Source: an uncultured Pseudohongiella sp.
GTDB lineage: Bacteria > Pseudomonadota > Gammaproteobacteria > Pseudomonadales > Pseudohongiellaceae
Length of the DNA: 64,000 bases
NCBI GenBank assembly: GCA_902537815.1
Contig: CACBCS010000007.1
Coordinates: 1 to 64,000, forward strand
Reading direction: 5' to 3'
Shown here: in pieces, positions 7,000 through 15,872 of the stretch
Numbering within the stretch: position 1 is the stretch's first letter
Layout of the letters: each line of letters opens with the position of its first letter
Position numbers and translations under genes: made by a program
Notes under the pieces: generated by a model
What the model was told of the DNA's origin: nothing
The model's input: only the letters and a program-made list of their open reading frames with translations
Database searches by the model: none

Positions 7000-9177
7000 C
7001 TAATCCGGCAGCGAAAAGACGTAAATCGCATTGCCCCAGCGCGGATAAGTGATCTCGGTGGCAATGACGCCGGGCACGACCCGTGGACTGGTCCCACCGA
7101 GTGCCGAGGTCACAGCGATATACTGCTTACCGTCAATCGCAAAACTCACCGGGTGGCCCTGTACGGAAGTTCCCAGTCGCGTCTCCCAGAGAATGTCGCC
7201 CGTATCGACATCAAAAGCCTTGAAACGGCGGTCGAGATCCCCGACGAAGACCAGGCCTCCGGCAGTAGAAATCGTGCCGGTATGCAAAGAGGCGCGCTGT
7301 TGATGGCTCCAGACTTCTTCCATGGTGTCTACGTGATACGCACCCACCTTACCGAGGTTACCGTCGGTCCCCGGCATTTCAAAGAACTTGCGGCTTGCTG
7401 CCAGACCGCCTCCCCCCTGTACCAGCGCGACTTCGCGCGCAGCGTTTTCAAGGCAGGTCTGGCTTAGTGGCGCGATGATGAGACCTGAAGGTGGATGGTA
7501 GGTCATGGAATGCCAGTCCTTGCCGCCAGCACTGGAGGGGCAGGCTGAAGTCCACTCGTTGAGTTGAGCATTCTGGATGTCTTCCCGATAAGTGACTTCA
7601 CCGGTTTCCGGATCAATATGGGTAAAAGCATTCTGAAAGACCGTTTCTTTGAAGCCTCTGAACCTACCGGAGACTCTGTCGTTTTTCCAGAGAATGCCGT
7701 ATTTCCCGATCGAATAGACCAGTTTCTCGTCACCGCGGTTGACCAGCACCCGCTCAAACACTTCATCGAGATCAAGCGCTTCGGCCGGAACGTGTTGGAA
7801 ATACCAATCGAGCTCACCGCTGTCCGTACGCACCGCGACCGTGGAGTTTGTATAAAGCCCGACGTCATTGATGGTCATATGTCGCGATACCGGAACCCAG
7901 GGTTTCTGCTGCGCAGTGCCCCAGTAGGTCAGCTTCAGGTCAGGGTCATAAGAGCCGGTAATCCAGGTTTCTCCTCCGGCCCGGAAGAGGTTGTCCAGAC
8001 CGCCCCAGGTATCGCCGCCGGGCTCCCCCATTGCGGCAATGGTTTCAAACTGCCACAGTAGTGCGCCGTCATCGGCATTATAGGCACTGATGTAGCAGTC
8101 CTCAGGGATATAGCGCGCGCAGCCGGCGAGACCTACTATCACCTTACCATCGGCTACGATAGGGCCCGATGAGTTCGAGAAACCTTTGCTGTTGTCCGCA
8201 ATGACCGTTTCCCATACCTGCTCTCCGGTGCGCGCGTCCAGTGCAACCAGACGGGCATCAGTTGTTGCCTGAATGATTTTGTCGTCGTACATGGCAATGT
8301 TGCGCATGTCCTGCCGATTGGCCGGGCCGGTCCAGTGTTCCCAGATCAGTTCGCCGGTTCTGCCATCAAGCGCCTGTATGACATTGCCGGGGTTGATCAG
8401 ATAAACAATGCCGTTATAGACCAGCGGAGCTGGCTCGGAATCCCCTTCATGCATATTCCAGACCCATTCAAGGGTCAGGTTGCCCACATTTTCCTTGTTG
8501 ATCTGATCAAGCGGGCTGTAAGAATGCGCATAGTAATTACGACGATGCATCGGCCAGTCATTTGGGCTGGGATCGCGCAGCATGGCATCGGTCAGGGGCA
8601 CAAATGGAACGAAGTCTTCGGTGTTGCCTGCCACCGTCAGTCCTTCGGGAGCGGGAGGTTCAGGTCGCTGACGCCGGGCTACCACTGCCGAAATATTATC
8701 GGCAATTTCAAAATCAGTCTCCGGCGTAAGGGCGGTGATGACGCCGTCGACGCCATTCTGACTGAGGATGTGTGCAACGAGGTTCAAATAGTCGACCTCT
8801 GTCAGATTCTCACTGCCTCCGGGCGGCATGTTGGCTCTGATGTTGCCCAGTAACAGGGCGGGGCTCTGTTCCCCCCAGCGCTGGACAAAGGTGTTGCCTG
8901 TGAGCAACGGGCCAAGGGTTGAGCCTTCTAGGTTGGCGCCATGACATACAGCGCACTTCATCTCGTAGGTCCGGGCGCCGGCGTCCGCCTGTGTATCGAA
9001 GGTCACAGCACCGGGGGTTTTTGCCGGTGTCGCGCTCGGTGGCGGCGCGGTGGCGACCTCAATCGCGGTCGTTGAGGTAGAATCAGGCCCGCAGGCGCTT
9101 AATGCACCGAGAAAAATAACGGTTGTGAGCTGTTTGATGCCAGATTTTTCATAGTTGTGAATGTGCTTCATGGTCAC
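7000..9177 (-). CDS. PQQ-dependent dehydrogenase with N-terminal cytochrome c domain
   Basis: This 725-residue periplasmic quinohaemoprotein starts with a lipoprotein-type signal (LGALSACG, Cys29) and a Pro/Ala linker. Next comes a class I cytochrome c domain with CAVCH at 75-79 and a likely Met axial ligand near 117 (RANMPPGG). The rest is an eight-bladed PQQ beta-propeller with repeated W-docking motifs (ALDGRTGELIWEHW, ALDARTGEQVWET, AFDVDTGDILWETRLG). The usual quinohaemoprotein alcohol dehydrogenases carry the haem domain at the C-terminus; here it is N-terminal. Substrate is unknown. No PQQ biosynthesis genes are in the window. The CHRD gene precedes it by 69 bases. Confidence 0.88.
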   Translation of the reverse strand: MTMKHIHNYEKSGIKQLTTVIFLGALSACGPDSTSTTAIEVATAPPPSATPAKTPGAVTFDTQADAGARTYEMKCAVCHGANLEGSTLGPLLTGNTFVQRWGEQSPALLLGNIRANMPPGGSENLTEVDYLNLVAHILSQNGVDGVITALTPETDFEIADNISAVVARRQRPEPPAPEGLTVAGNTEDFVPFVPLTDAMLRDPSPNDWPMHRRNYYAHSYSPLDQINKENVGNLTLEWVWNMHEGDSEPAPLVYNGIVYLINPGNVIQALDGRTGELIWEHWTGPANRQDMRNIAMYDDKIIQATTDARLVALDARTGEQVWETVIADNSKGFSNSSGPIVADGKVIVGLAGCARYIPEDCYISAYNADDGALLWQFETIAAMGEPGGDTWGGLDNLFRAGGETWITGSYDPDLKLTYWGTAQQKPWVPVSRHMTINDVGLYTNSTVAVRTDSGELDWYFQHVPAEALDLDEVFERVLVNRGDEKLVYSIGKYGILWKNDRVSGRFRGFKETVFQNAFTHIDPETGEVTYREDIQNAQLNEWTSACPSSAGGKDWHSMTYHPPSGLIIAPLSQTCLENAAREVALVQGGGGLAASRKFFEMPGTDGNLGKVGAYHVDTMEEVWSHQQRASLHTGTISTAGGLVFVGDLDRRFKAFDVDTGDILWETRLGTSVQGHPVSFAIDGKQYIAVTSALGGTSPRVVPGVIATEITYPRWGNAIYVFSLPD

Positions 9178-9246
9178 TCTCTACTGATCAAGTCTGCTGT
9201 CGCACCGTGGCGTCAGATTAAGGTGAATGGTGAGTTACCGCCCTCG

Positions 9247-9696
9247 TCAGGAGCGGTCAAAATGGCTTCTGAGAAAGATCCATCCCCGCAGTTCACCGGC
9301 GGCGTTGGTTTCGCTGTGAACCTGAATATAGAGCGCATTGTTGCGCAGGGCAGTGAGCTGCTCGTCGGTGAGTTCAAGAGTAGCGCGGATCTCGCCGTCT
9401 GTGGACGCGTCAATCTCCAGAACCTGAACGACAGGTCCCGGCTGTGCGGGCGGGCCATTGTGGAGGTGGGCGCTCGTTGCTGCTGAGCTCATGCCTGTAA
9501 AATGGCCGGCCACCTCCAATCGCTGGTCAGTTAGTGTCAGAAGCACTTCGCCCTCGCCAAGAATGTTATTAACTGTCTGAGGCGTTGTCGGCATGGGCGA
9601 CAGGCGGGCCCGGAAGACTTCCTGAGCATATCCGCTTGAGCTGTGTCCCAGCATAAAAATGGAAAAAGTCAGCGTGAGGGCTTGGCCGAGTTTCAT
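9247..9696 (-). CDS. Exported CHRD-domain protein
   Basis: The 149-residue product has a signal peptide ending near SSGYAQ and one CHRD domain, recognised by FRARLSPMPTTPQT, GHFTGMSSAATSAHLHNGPPAQPGPVV and the closing IQVHSETNAAGELRGWI. CHRD domains are small beta-rich extracellular modules first defined in chordin. Bacterial single-domain members are secreted and of unknown function. It lies 69 bases upstream of the PQQ dehydrogenase on the same strand and is probably cotranscribed with it. Confidence 0.85.
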   Translation of the reverse strand: MKLGQALTLTFSIFMLGHSSSGYAQEVFRARLSPMPTTPQTVNNILGEGEVLLTLTDQRLEVAGHFTGMSSAATSAHLHNGPPAQPGPVVQVLEIDASTDGEIRATLELTDEQLTALRNNALYIQVHSETNAAGELRGWIFLRSHFDRS

Positions 9697-9828
9697 AAAT
9701 ACCTCTTGGCTCTTATTTATGGGACTGTCTTTTAGAAACCTAGCATTTCTCTTGGGGTATGCCTATGCCTTGAGCACTGCCGGCTTGTTACGGGATCGGA
9801 TTGTCAGGTTCCCTTAGCAGGACGCGCG

Positions 9829-11493
9829 TTACTGACACTGAAAGTTCTCTGCCCGCCAGTTATCGGGATTGTCAGCGCCACCGGCCGGGCCGACGTATCG
9901 GGCCTGCTGTGGGTAGGCACACAGCGGTCTTTCATTATCGATTTGACCATCGGTACTGTGCGTGGCTGTGATGCGCTCCGGTGCGACGCCGTTTTCCACC
10001 CAGTTTACCAGTGGGACCAGATTGTCCCAGGTGTCCGGTCCCGGGCCGCCCCGGCAATGGCCCATACCGGGCGCGAGGAACAGTCTGACGTGATCCTGAG
10101 CCGCGTCCATACTGCCCGCAAACGTCTGATCGATCATGTCGTTGTAATAGTTAATGGTATCCGTTGCCACAATGAGTGTGTCCACCAATCCATGATAAAT
10201 CAGCATCTTGCCCCCGGCATCGATCAAATAGCGCGACAAATCCGGGTCATTGGCATCGGTGATGGATTTCATCAGATCACCCTTGCCGGAAAAGAAGTCG
10301 TCGATATCCCAGTCAATCCAATGAAATTCCGGTATCACGCCCTCGGTATTTGCCTGGTAGGTAACGTCACGGACATCAGGCACTGTAACCCCCGGGTCTT
10401 CTTCGTAAAACAGGTAGTTCATGTGATCGCCAGCGACGCCCATGAGCTTTGAAGGACCCATGCTGTTGCCCTGCCAGGGGATGTAGTACCCCGCCCATCG
10501 CAGTTCGGAGCCGAACATTTTGCCGGGATAGACTGTCCTGCCCGATGAATCAGAGGGGCCGTTGTACAAGTCGGTAATGGTTTGTAATTGAGCAGTGGTG
10601 AAGCAATCGCTTCCGGCTGTATCACTGGGGCACATCAGATCTGAAAGATCGATCGATGGGTTGATATCGCAGGCAAGCGGGTTATCGATGATGCCATCCT
10701 GCACCCCGTCCCGGGCGTCGCACTTCAGCAGCACTCTGTCGTGAAGTTTGTCGAGCAGTGCCAGACTGTCAGGACTGCCATCCCCGGTGCTGTCTACTGC
10801 CAGATTCCCCACCAGATTGTCCCGAAAAATACGCTGCAGGTTCCAGATGCCGGCGGCATTGAGGCCCTGGTAATTGAATGCCGGCGCACCGGCGATAATC
10901 CCATCGAAGTCTTGAGGGTAGCGCTGGGCAGACATGAAGGCCTGACGACCGCCCTGAGAGCAACCTTCAAAATACGAGTATTCTGCACGGTTTCCGTAAT
11001 AGTCTCTGACCAGCCGTTTGCCCGCCATAACGGTCAGGTGTACCGCGCGATAGCCAAAATCGATTTCAGCCTGACGGTTGTTGAAACCGAAAGAGGCGCC
11101 GGGCTCAACGCCGTTATCGTGTCCCATATTGCTGTTAGTGACCGCATAGCCCTGTGCCAACCGGTGGTTCGCAAAGTCCAGATCGCCGTCCTTACCGCCA
11201 TCGCCCCATTGAAGAAAGCGCCCGTTCCAGTTCGCTGGCAGCGGCAATTGTGCATGAAAGTGAATCGCGGGACTGATGATGCCTCGCACATAGCAATAGG
11301 ATGATCCATCCTCTGGATTTTCTGCGATTTCTGCTCGGGTCAAAGTCAGATTGCGGCTGTCCAGCAGGGCTTCACAGCGCAGCGTTTCTGTTGCTGTGAC
11401 CTGGGCTGCGACGGAGTCAGTCGCCGACAAACACCACAGCGTAGCCAGGCCGGCCAGGCAAAGGGTCAGGTAGGAGGTTCGCACTTCTTGCAT
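9829..11493 (-). CDS. Tannase/feruloyl esterase-family protein, exported
   Basis: The 554-residue alpha/beta hydrolase has a signal peptide (to about VAAQ, residue 31). Its nucleophile elbow GCSQGGRQA (Ser179) matches the tannase-family C-S-x-G-G pattern, with Cys178 beside the serine. LIYHGLVDTLI supplies the likely acid and GMGHCRGGPG the catalytic histidine; the Cys next to each of Ser and His is the disulphide pair characteristic of the family. The insertion with Cys-rich calcium-site features (DGVQDGIIDNPLACD) is also typical. It should hydrolyse aromatic esters such as gallate, ferulate or similar; the exact substrate is unknown. Confidence 0.87.
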   Translation of the reverse strand: MQEVRTSYLTLCLAGLATLWCLSATDSVAAQVTATETLRCEALLDSRNLTLTRAEIAENPEDGSSYCYVRGIISPAIHFHAQLPLPANWNGRFLQWGDGGKDGDLDFANHRLAQGYAVTNSNMGHDNGVEPGASFGFNNRQAEIDFGYRAVHLTVMAGKRLVRDYYGNRAEYSYFEGCSQGGRQAFMSAQRYPQDFDGIIAGAPAFNYQGLNAAGIWNLQRIFRDNLVGNLAVDSTGDGSPDSLALLDKLHDRVLLKCDARDGVQDGIIDNPLACDINPSIDLSDLMCPSDTAGSDCFTTAQLQTITDLYNGPSDSSGRTVYPGKMFGSELRWAGYYIPWQGNSMGPSKLMGVAGDHMNYLFYEEDPGVTVPDVRDVTYQANTEGVIPEFHWIDWDIDDFFSGKGDLMKSITDANDPDLSRYLIDAGGKMLIYHGLVDTLIVATDTINYYNDMIDQTFAGSMDAAQDHVRLFLAPGMGHCRGGPGPDTWDNLVPLVNWVENGVAPERITATHSTDGQIDNERPLCAYPQQARYVGPAGGADNPDNWRAENFQCQ

Positions 11494-11598
11494 AGCGGTT
11501 CCCTTGTTGTTGTTATATAAGGCAGTTTTACGGGAAGTTTCAGCAGTTAAAACGGCGCTGATGCTGCCGACTTTACTATTGCCCTGAGCGAAAAAGCA

Positions 11599-12288
11599 AT
11601 GTGCGGACGCTTTAATCTTATCGACAGCCCCGAGGTGCGCCTTCTGTGTGATTTACTCGGCGTGCAGATCCCGGACAGCTGCATCAGTCAGGATATTGCG
11701 CCCGGCGGACGAATCGCCATCATTCATGAAAGTCGTTCGGGCCTTGCGAATCAGCGAAGGGTTTCACAGGCCATCTGGTGGTTGTTCCTCGATCGCAAAA
11801 CGCTGAAACCCGATTACCGATACGTCAGCTTCAACTCCCGTTCTGACAAATTGCATACGCCGGAGGGCATTTCTTACACGCCCTATCGGGAATCACGTTG
11901 TATCATTCCAGCAAGTGCTTTCGTTGAGGGCCTCGGTGACAAGAAGACCTTTCACATGATCGAACTGGAGGGCGCAGCCATTGCTTTCGGCGGGCTGTAC
12001 CGGAAATATCTCGATCAGCAGACAGGAGAGTGTGTTTACGCAGCTTCGATCATCACTCTCCCCCCGCTGTCGCCGCAGTGGGACGACATTCATCCGAAAT
12101 CAATGCCTTTGATGCTCGACCTTAGGGATGAGGATCTGATCGCAAAATGGCTTGATCCCGACTTCTCCGATGTGGAACAGTTTGCCCGGTGTCTCGAGCC
12201 GCGTTTGCCAGGTGACATGAGAGTGACCCGCATCGGAAAGCCGAGTCGCTGGAACCCGACCGAAGACGCTTTCATGATTGTGAGCTGA
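11599..12288 (+). CDS. SOS response-associated peptidase-family protein (SRAP/YedK, HMCES homologue)
   Basis: The product starts MCGRFN, so Cys2 becomes the N-terminal catalytic cysteine that crosslinks abasic sites in single-stranded DNA and protects them. Other SRAP landmarks are the Asn in RYVSFNSRSD, CIIPASAFVEG with the conserved Glu, and HPKSMPLMLD in the position of the usual H-x-R-M-P motif (Lys-Ser in place of the canonical Arg spacing). It has 229 residues, a normal length. It is divergent from the tannase gene with 105 bases between them. No LexA box was recognised there. Confidence 0.88.
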   Translation: MCGRFNLIDSPEVRLLCDLLGVQIPDSCISQDIAPGGRIAIIHESRSGLANQRRVSQAIWWLFLDRKTLKPDYRYVSFNSRSDKLHTPEGISYTPYRESRCIIPASAFVEGLGDKKTFHMIELEGAAIAFGGLYRKYLDQQTGECVYAASIITLPPLSPQWDDIHPKSMPLMLDLRDEDLIAKWLDPDFSDVEQFARCLEPRLPGDMRVTRIGKPSRWNPTEDAFMIVS

Positions 12289-12327
12289 AGTCCGGCCTAC
12301 TGAGTTTCACCCCTTGAGGACAAGAAG

Positions 12328-12702
12328 ATGGATAACCAGCAAATTGCCGCCGATCTGTTTTCGGCTTTTGAGACAGGAGACATGGATACCGTTCGACAGT
12401 TGTGTGCACCGGAGTTCAGGGCACGCCAGAATCTGAATAACGAGTTTGATGTCGAAACGCTTATCGAGTTTTCACAGGCCGTGAGCGCCATAGTCAGCGA
12501 TTTCCGTTATGAAAATATCATCCGCAGCGCCACGGACAGCGGTTTCGTCGAGGAACACACAGTGAGGGGCACGCTGCCCAACGGCAGCCAGCTGGCGCTG
12601 GTTGCCTGTGTTGTTGCTGACATTGAGAATGGCAAAATCACGCGGCTCAGAGAGTATGTCGATACGGCGGCTGCGGCCGGGCTGTCCGCTGCGCTAGCCT
12701 GA
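12328..12702 (+). CDS. NTF2-like/SnoaL-like protein
   Basis: The 124-residue product has the cone-shaped NTF2-like fold signature: NQQIAADLFSAFETGDMDTVRQLCAPEFRARQN at the N-terminus and GKITRLREYVDTAAAAGL at the C-terminus. These small proteins are isomerases, cyclases or ligand binders; function cannot be assigned. A GAGGACAAGAAG ribosome-binding region precedes the ATG. It starts 39 bases after the SRAP gene and may share its transcript. Confidence 0.78.
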   Translation: MDNQQIAADLFSAFETGDMDTVRQLCAPEFRARQNLNNEFDVETLIEFSQAVSAIVSDFRYENIIRSATDSGFVEEHTVRGTLPNGSQLALVACVVADIENGKITRLREYVDTAAAAGLSAALA

Positions 12703-12836
12703 GCGTCGGCCACGCTTCAGGTAGCCAAAAAGAGTCCTGGGAGCCACGGTGGTCCGCTTCCGGCCGGTTCACCTGCCGTTCAGCTGTCTGCGCCTAAGCT
12801 TTCCTCCACAACGCAGTTCCATGGGAGGAAATCGCC

Positions 12837-13397
12837 GTGAAAAAAAGGCTTATTGCGCTAATCGTTCTGTTTACCATGACAACGGGATTGCCGGCCGTGC
12901 AGGCGGATGACCGGGTCTATCGGTATTCTGACGGCCCTGCCAACTGGCGTTTGGGTGAACGCGTGCGCGATGGATTTGCGATCTACAGAAATGGCTACCG
13001 GTTACCCGGCTCTGCCATTGCGCTCGCGGATGGCTGGGCCTTGGGCAGCGCCCGGGAGAGTGGAGGCTTCGCCATTTTTCGCTGGAATGGGCGGCACTGG
13101 GATCAGGCTCCCGGTGGCGCTGTCGATATAGGCGGCACTTACCAGCGCCCCTGGGTAATCAACAATCGCGGCCAGCGCTATGTCTGGAACGGATACGATT
13201 GGGATCAGGGTTTTGCTGACCAGAATCGAGCGCAAGGGTTTAATTCGCGACGCTTCAACCAGAGGTCTGACAATCCCTTTCGCAGTTGGGGATTCTCCGA
13301 AGGCGGTCGCAATTTCCGGTCTGATCGCTTCCGGCGACATGCGGGCGGTCCAACACACCGGCGCCAGCGAGGCAATCACCACTACCGCTCGTGGTAG
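12837..13397 (+). CDS. Secreted protein with tectonin-like repeats (hypothetical)
   Basis: The 186-residue product uses a GTG start with a strong GGGAGGAA ribosome-binding site 7 bases upstream. A signal peptide (MKKRLIALIVLFTMTTGLPAVQA) is followed by two repeats beginning GFAIYRNGYRLPG and GFAIFRWNGRHWDQAPGGAVDIGG, which resemble tectonin/beta-propeller blades with W-x-x-V/A-P-G-G-A. The C-terminal third is Arg/Asn/Ser-rich and likely disordered. Function is unknown; extracellular or periplasmic location is inferred from the signal. Confidence 0.65.
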   Translation: MKKRLIALIVLFTMTTGLPAVQADDRVYRYSDGPANWRLGERVRDGFAIYRNGYRLPGSAIALADGWALGSARESGGFAIFRWNGRHWDQAPGGAVDIGGTYQRPWVINNRGQRYVWNGYDWDQGFADQNRAQGFNSRRFNQRSDNPFRSWGFSEGGRNFRSDRFRRHAGGPTHRRQRGNHHYRSW

Positions 13398-13505
13398 CCT
13401 GCAGACGCCTGCTCTGAGAGGCCTGCGCCTTTCCCTGGGAAGACTCCTGCGGTATGGTGCCTTTTCAGGGATTCGCCGCCATCGCACTCAAACCGGAAAT
13501 TCGTC

Positions 13506-14366
13506 TTGCCCCTAGAAAAACTCTCCAGCGTCAGATGCTTCGGCGGTAATCAGGAGCGCTACCGGCATTTTTCCACCAGCTGCATCTGTGAAATGACTTT
13601 TTCGATCTTCCTCCCGGAGCAGTTGGCTATGGGAGCCGATTTAAAGCTTCCTGTCCTGTATTGGTTGAGCGGACTCACCTGCACTGATGAAAATTTCGTG
13701 GAGAAAGCAGGTGCGCAGCGAATGGCTTCCGAACTGGGCCTTGTGCTGGTGATGCCGGATACCAGCCCGCGCGGCGACGAAGTGCCTGACGATGAACAAA
13801 AAAGCTATGACTTTGGCCTGGGAGCGGGGTTTTACCTGAATGCGACGGAGGCGCCCTGGAGCCGGCACTACAATATGTACGATTATGTGGTAGAGGAATT
13901 GCCCGCTCTGGTTGAGAAACATTTTCCGGTGGATGGGAGCAAACAGAGTATCTTCGGGCATTCAATGGGCGGGCACGGCGCTCTAACGGTTGCTCTGAAG
14001 AACCCGGACAAGTACCAAAGCGTGTCCGCGTTTGCGCCGATCTGCTCGCCAATGCAGTGCCCGTGGGGCGTCAAAGCGCTGAGCGCTTACCTTGGCGACG
14101 ATCAGAGCGAGTGGCTGGACTATGATGCGGTTGCTCTCGTTAAACGGGCGACGCGGCCCATTCCGATGCTGGTGGATCAAGGGTCGGAAGATCCCTTCCT
14201 GAAAGAACAGCTCAAGCCTAAATTGCTGGTCTCAGCCTGCCACAGCGCGGGGATGAGCCTGGGGTTCAATCAACGTGAAGGCTACGACCACAGCTATTTG
14301 TTTGTCTCAAGCTTTATGGAAAACCACCTCCGCTTTCACCACGGTATTCTGAGCATGGTGGTTTGA
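13506..14366 (+). CDS. fghA: S-formylglutathione hydrolase
   Basis: The 286-residue product is an esterase-D-type hydrolase that converts S-formylglutathione to formate and glutathione in glutathione-dependent formaldehyde detoxification. The nucleophile elbow is GHSMGGHGAL (Ser153), and LYWLSGLTCTDENF and SAFAPICSPMQCPWGVKALSAYLG are family signatures. Asp (LVDQGSEDPFL) and His (GYDHSYLF) complete the triad. The start is TTG at 13506; it was kept because MPLEKLSSVRCFGGNQERYRH matches the usual N-terminus and the next ATG (residue 30) would cut into the domain. No formaldehyde dehydrogenase gene is adjacent. Confidence 0.93.
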   Translation: MPLEKLSSVRCFGGNQERYRHFSTSCICEMTFSIFLPEQLAMGADLKLPVLYWLSGLTCTDENFVEKAGAQRMASELGLVLVMPDTSPRGDEVPDDEQKSYDFGLGAGFYLNATEAPWSRHYNMYDYVVEELPALVEKHFPVDGSKQSIFGHSMGGHGALTVALKNPDKYQSVSAFAPICSPMQCPWGVKALSAYLGDDQSEWLDYDAVALVKRATRPIPMLVDQGSEDPFLKEQLKPKLLVSACHSAGMSLGFNQREGYDHSYLFVSSFMENHLRFHHGILSMVV

Positions 14367-14435
14367 TGCAGCCGGCGGGCGCAGCCTCGATCGGGTTTTT
14401 CTGACGCTGGCGGTGCGATCCTTTCAGCGGAATCA

Positions 14436-15869
14436 TCAGATGGCCAACCAGAGCACGACAAACATCAGTGCCGTAGCAACCTGACTCGGACGGTCTGACA
14501 CTGCCAGCAGAACCGGGTCTTCATTCAGTGCGCCCTTTCGCGCTAACCACCAGGCTCTGAACAAGATCCCACCCAGCAGTCCGGCAATCGGCCAGAGCAA
14601 TTCCGGGGAGCGGTATAAAGTCCGGGTCTCATCCGCATAGATGTAAAAAATAAATATCAGCACCGAACAGGCGCAGGCGAACAGGCCCTGCGCGGTGAGC
14701 GCGGTCAGATCGCCCCGGGTATAGGCCCGCCCCGGCAGTGCTCCGGCATGGGTTGATTTGCTTAATTCGACAACGCGCTTTAGTGCAGCCAGTCCAAAGA
14801 ACAGGGTCATCGAAAACCCTAACAGCCAAATCGAAGCATTGACCTGCGCGGCTTGCGCTCCGGCCTCGAGTCGCAGGGAATACAAGCTTGCCAGCGTGAG
14901 CAAGTCCAGGAGGAAAAGGTGTTTCAGCAGCAAGCTGTAGAGTAGGGTGAGTGTCCAGTAACCCAAAAGAATGGCCATGAATTCTCTGGGCTGCAGATGG
15001 GCAAGTGCAAACGCGGCCAGGAGCAGAACTATAGCTGCCACCATGCCGGTCTGAATCGGCAGATTGCCCGCAGCCAGCGGTCTCGTTTTTTTAGTGCTGT
15101 GCAAGCGATCAGACTCGAGATCCAGCAGATCATTGCTGAGATATACACTCGATGCCACCAGACAAAAGCAGATAAAACCGATAACAGCGTGCAGCAGGCG
15201 GTGTGCGTCAGTAATCTGATGCGCCAGCGTGAGCGGAATAAACAACAGCCCATTCTTCGCCCACTGATGTGGCCGCATGGCCTGCCACAAATACCGGACC
15301 CGAGAGCCTGGCGGGTCAAAATCTCTGCTTGGCTTGGTGTCACAGAGGTCGCGGGCGAGTGAACTGCTGCAGTTTACGCGAATGACTTCTGCTGCAGCTT
15401 CCCAGACAGGGATATCAGCCTTTGAATTGCCGGCATAGCTGAACGGTTTGCCACGGGTGTTTTCCTCGATACGCTGGCGTTTGGCCGTGGCTTTCAGATT
15501 GATCTGCTCATCGCTGCCAACACAGGTTTCGAACAACTGAAGGGGTTCGGCGAATTTCTGAAGCGCTCGTTCATTGGCAGCTGAAATCAGAACCAACTGG
15601 CGCCCGTTTCGCTTTTCGCCGCTCAGGAAATCCAGAAACTCCGCATTGAAAGGCCAACCGCTGAAACTGAGGTCAACCCGTTCAGCCAGTCGTGCTTTCA
15701 GAGTCGCTCTACCTTTCAAAAGCCAGATGACCATGAGTACCAGATTGAGCGGGTTTCGCTTGAGCAGCACACAAACCGACTCAAACATCAGATCGGTTTT
15801 GATCAGGGTGCCGTCCAGATCGACAAACAGAGGCAGGGCCTCGCTGCCTGTTGAAGTGAGTTCAGTCAA
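14436..15869 (-). CDS. HAD phosphatase-UbiA prenyltransferase fusion (DPPR synthase-like)
   Basis: This 477-residue fusion has an N-terminal HAD domain (FVDLDGTL, Asp17/Asp19; GNSKADIPVWEAA supplies the last acidic motif) and a C-terminal UbiA membrane domain from about residue 195. MRPHQWAKN and NDLLDLESDRLHSTKKTRPLAAG (NDxxDxxxD at 246-254) resemble the mycobacterial decaprenyl-phosphate phosphoribosyltransferase Rv3806c. About eight hydrophobic segments follow. It should transfer 5-phosphoribose from PRPP to polyprenyl phosphate, and the HAD domain could then remove the 5-phosphate. It is last in a four-gene minus-strand operon, starting 3 bases after the reductase gene. Confidence 0.85.
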   Translation of the reverse strand: MTELTSTGSEALPLFVDLDGTLIKTDLMFESVCVLLKRNPLNLVLMVIWLLKGRATLKARLAERVDLSFSGWPFNAEFLDFLSGEKRNGRQLVLISAANERALQKFAEPLQLFETCVGSDEQINLKATAKRQRIEENTRGKPFSYAGNSKADIPVWEAAAEVIRVNCSSSLARDLCDTKPSRDFDPPGSRVRYLWQAMRPHQWAKNGLLFIPLTLAHQITDAHRLLHAVIGFICFCLVASSVYLSNDLLDLESDRLHSTKKTRPLAAGNLPIQTGMVAAIVLLLAAFALAHLQPREFMAILLGYWTLTLLYSLLLKHLFLLDLLTLASLYSLRLEAGAQAAQVNASIWLLGFSMTLFFGLAALKRVVELSKSTHAGALPGRAYTRGDLTALTAQGLFACACSVLIFIFYIYADETRTLYRSPELLWPIAGLLGGILFRAWWLARKGALNEDPVLLAVSDRPSQVATALMFVVLWLAI

Positions 15870-15872
15870 GGC

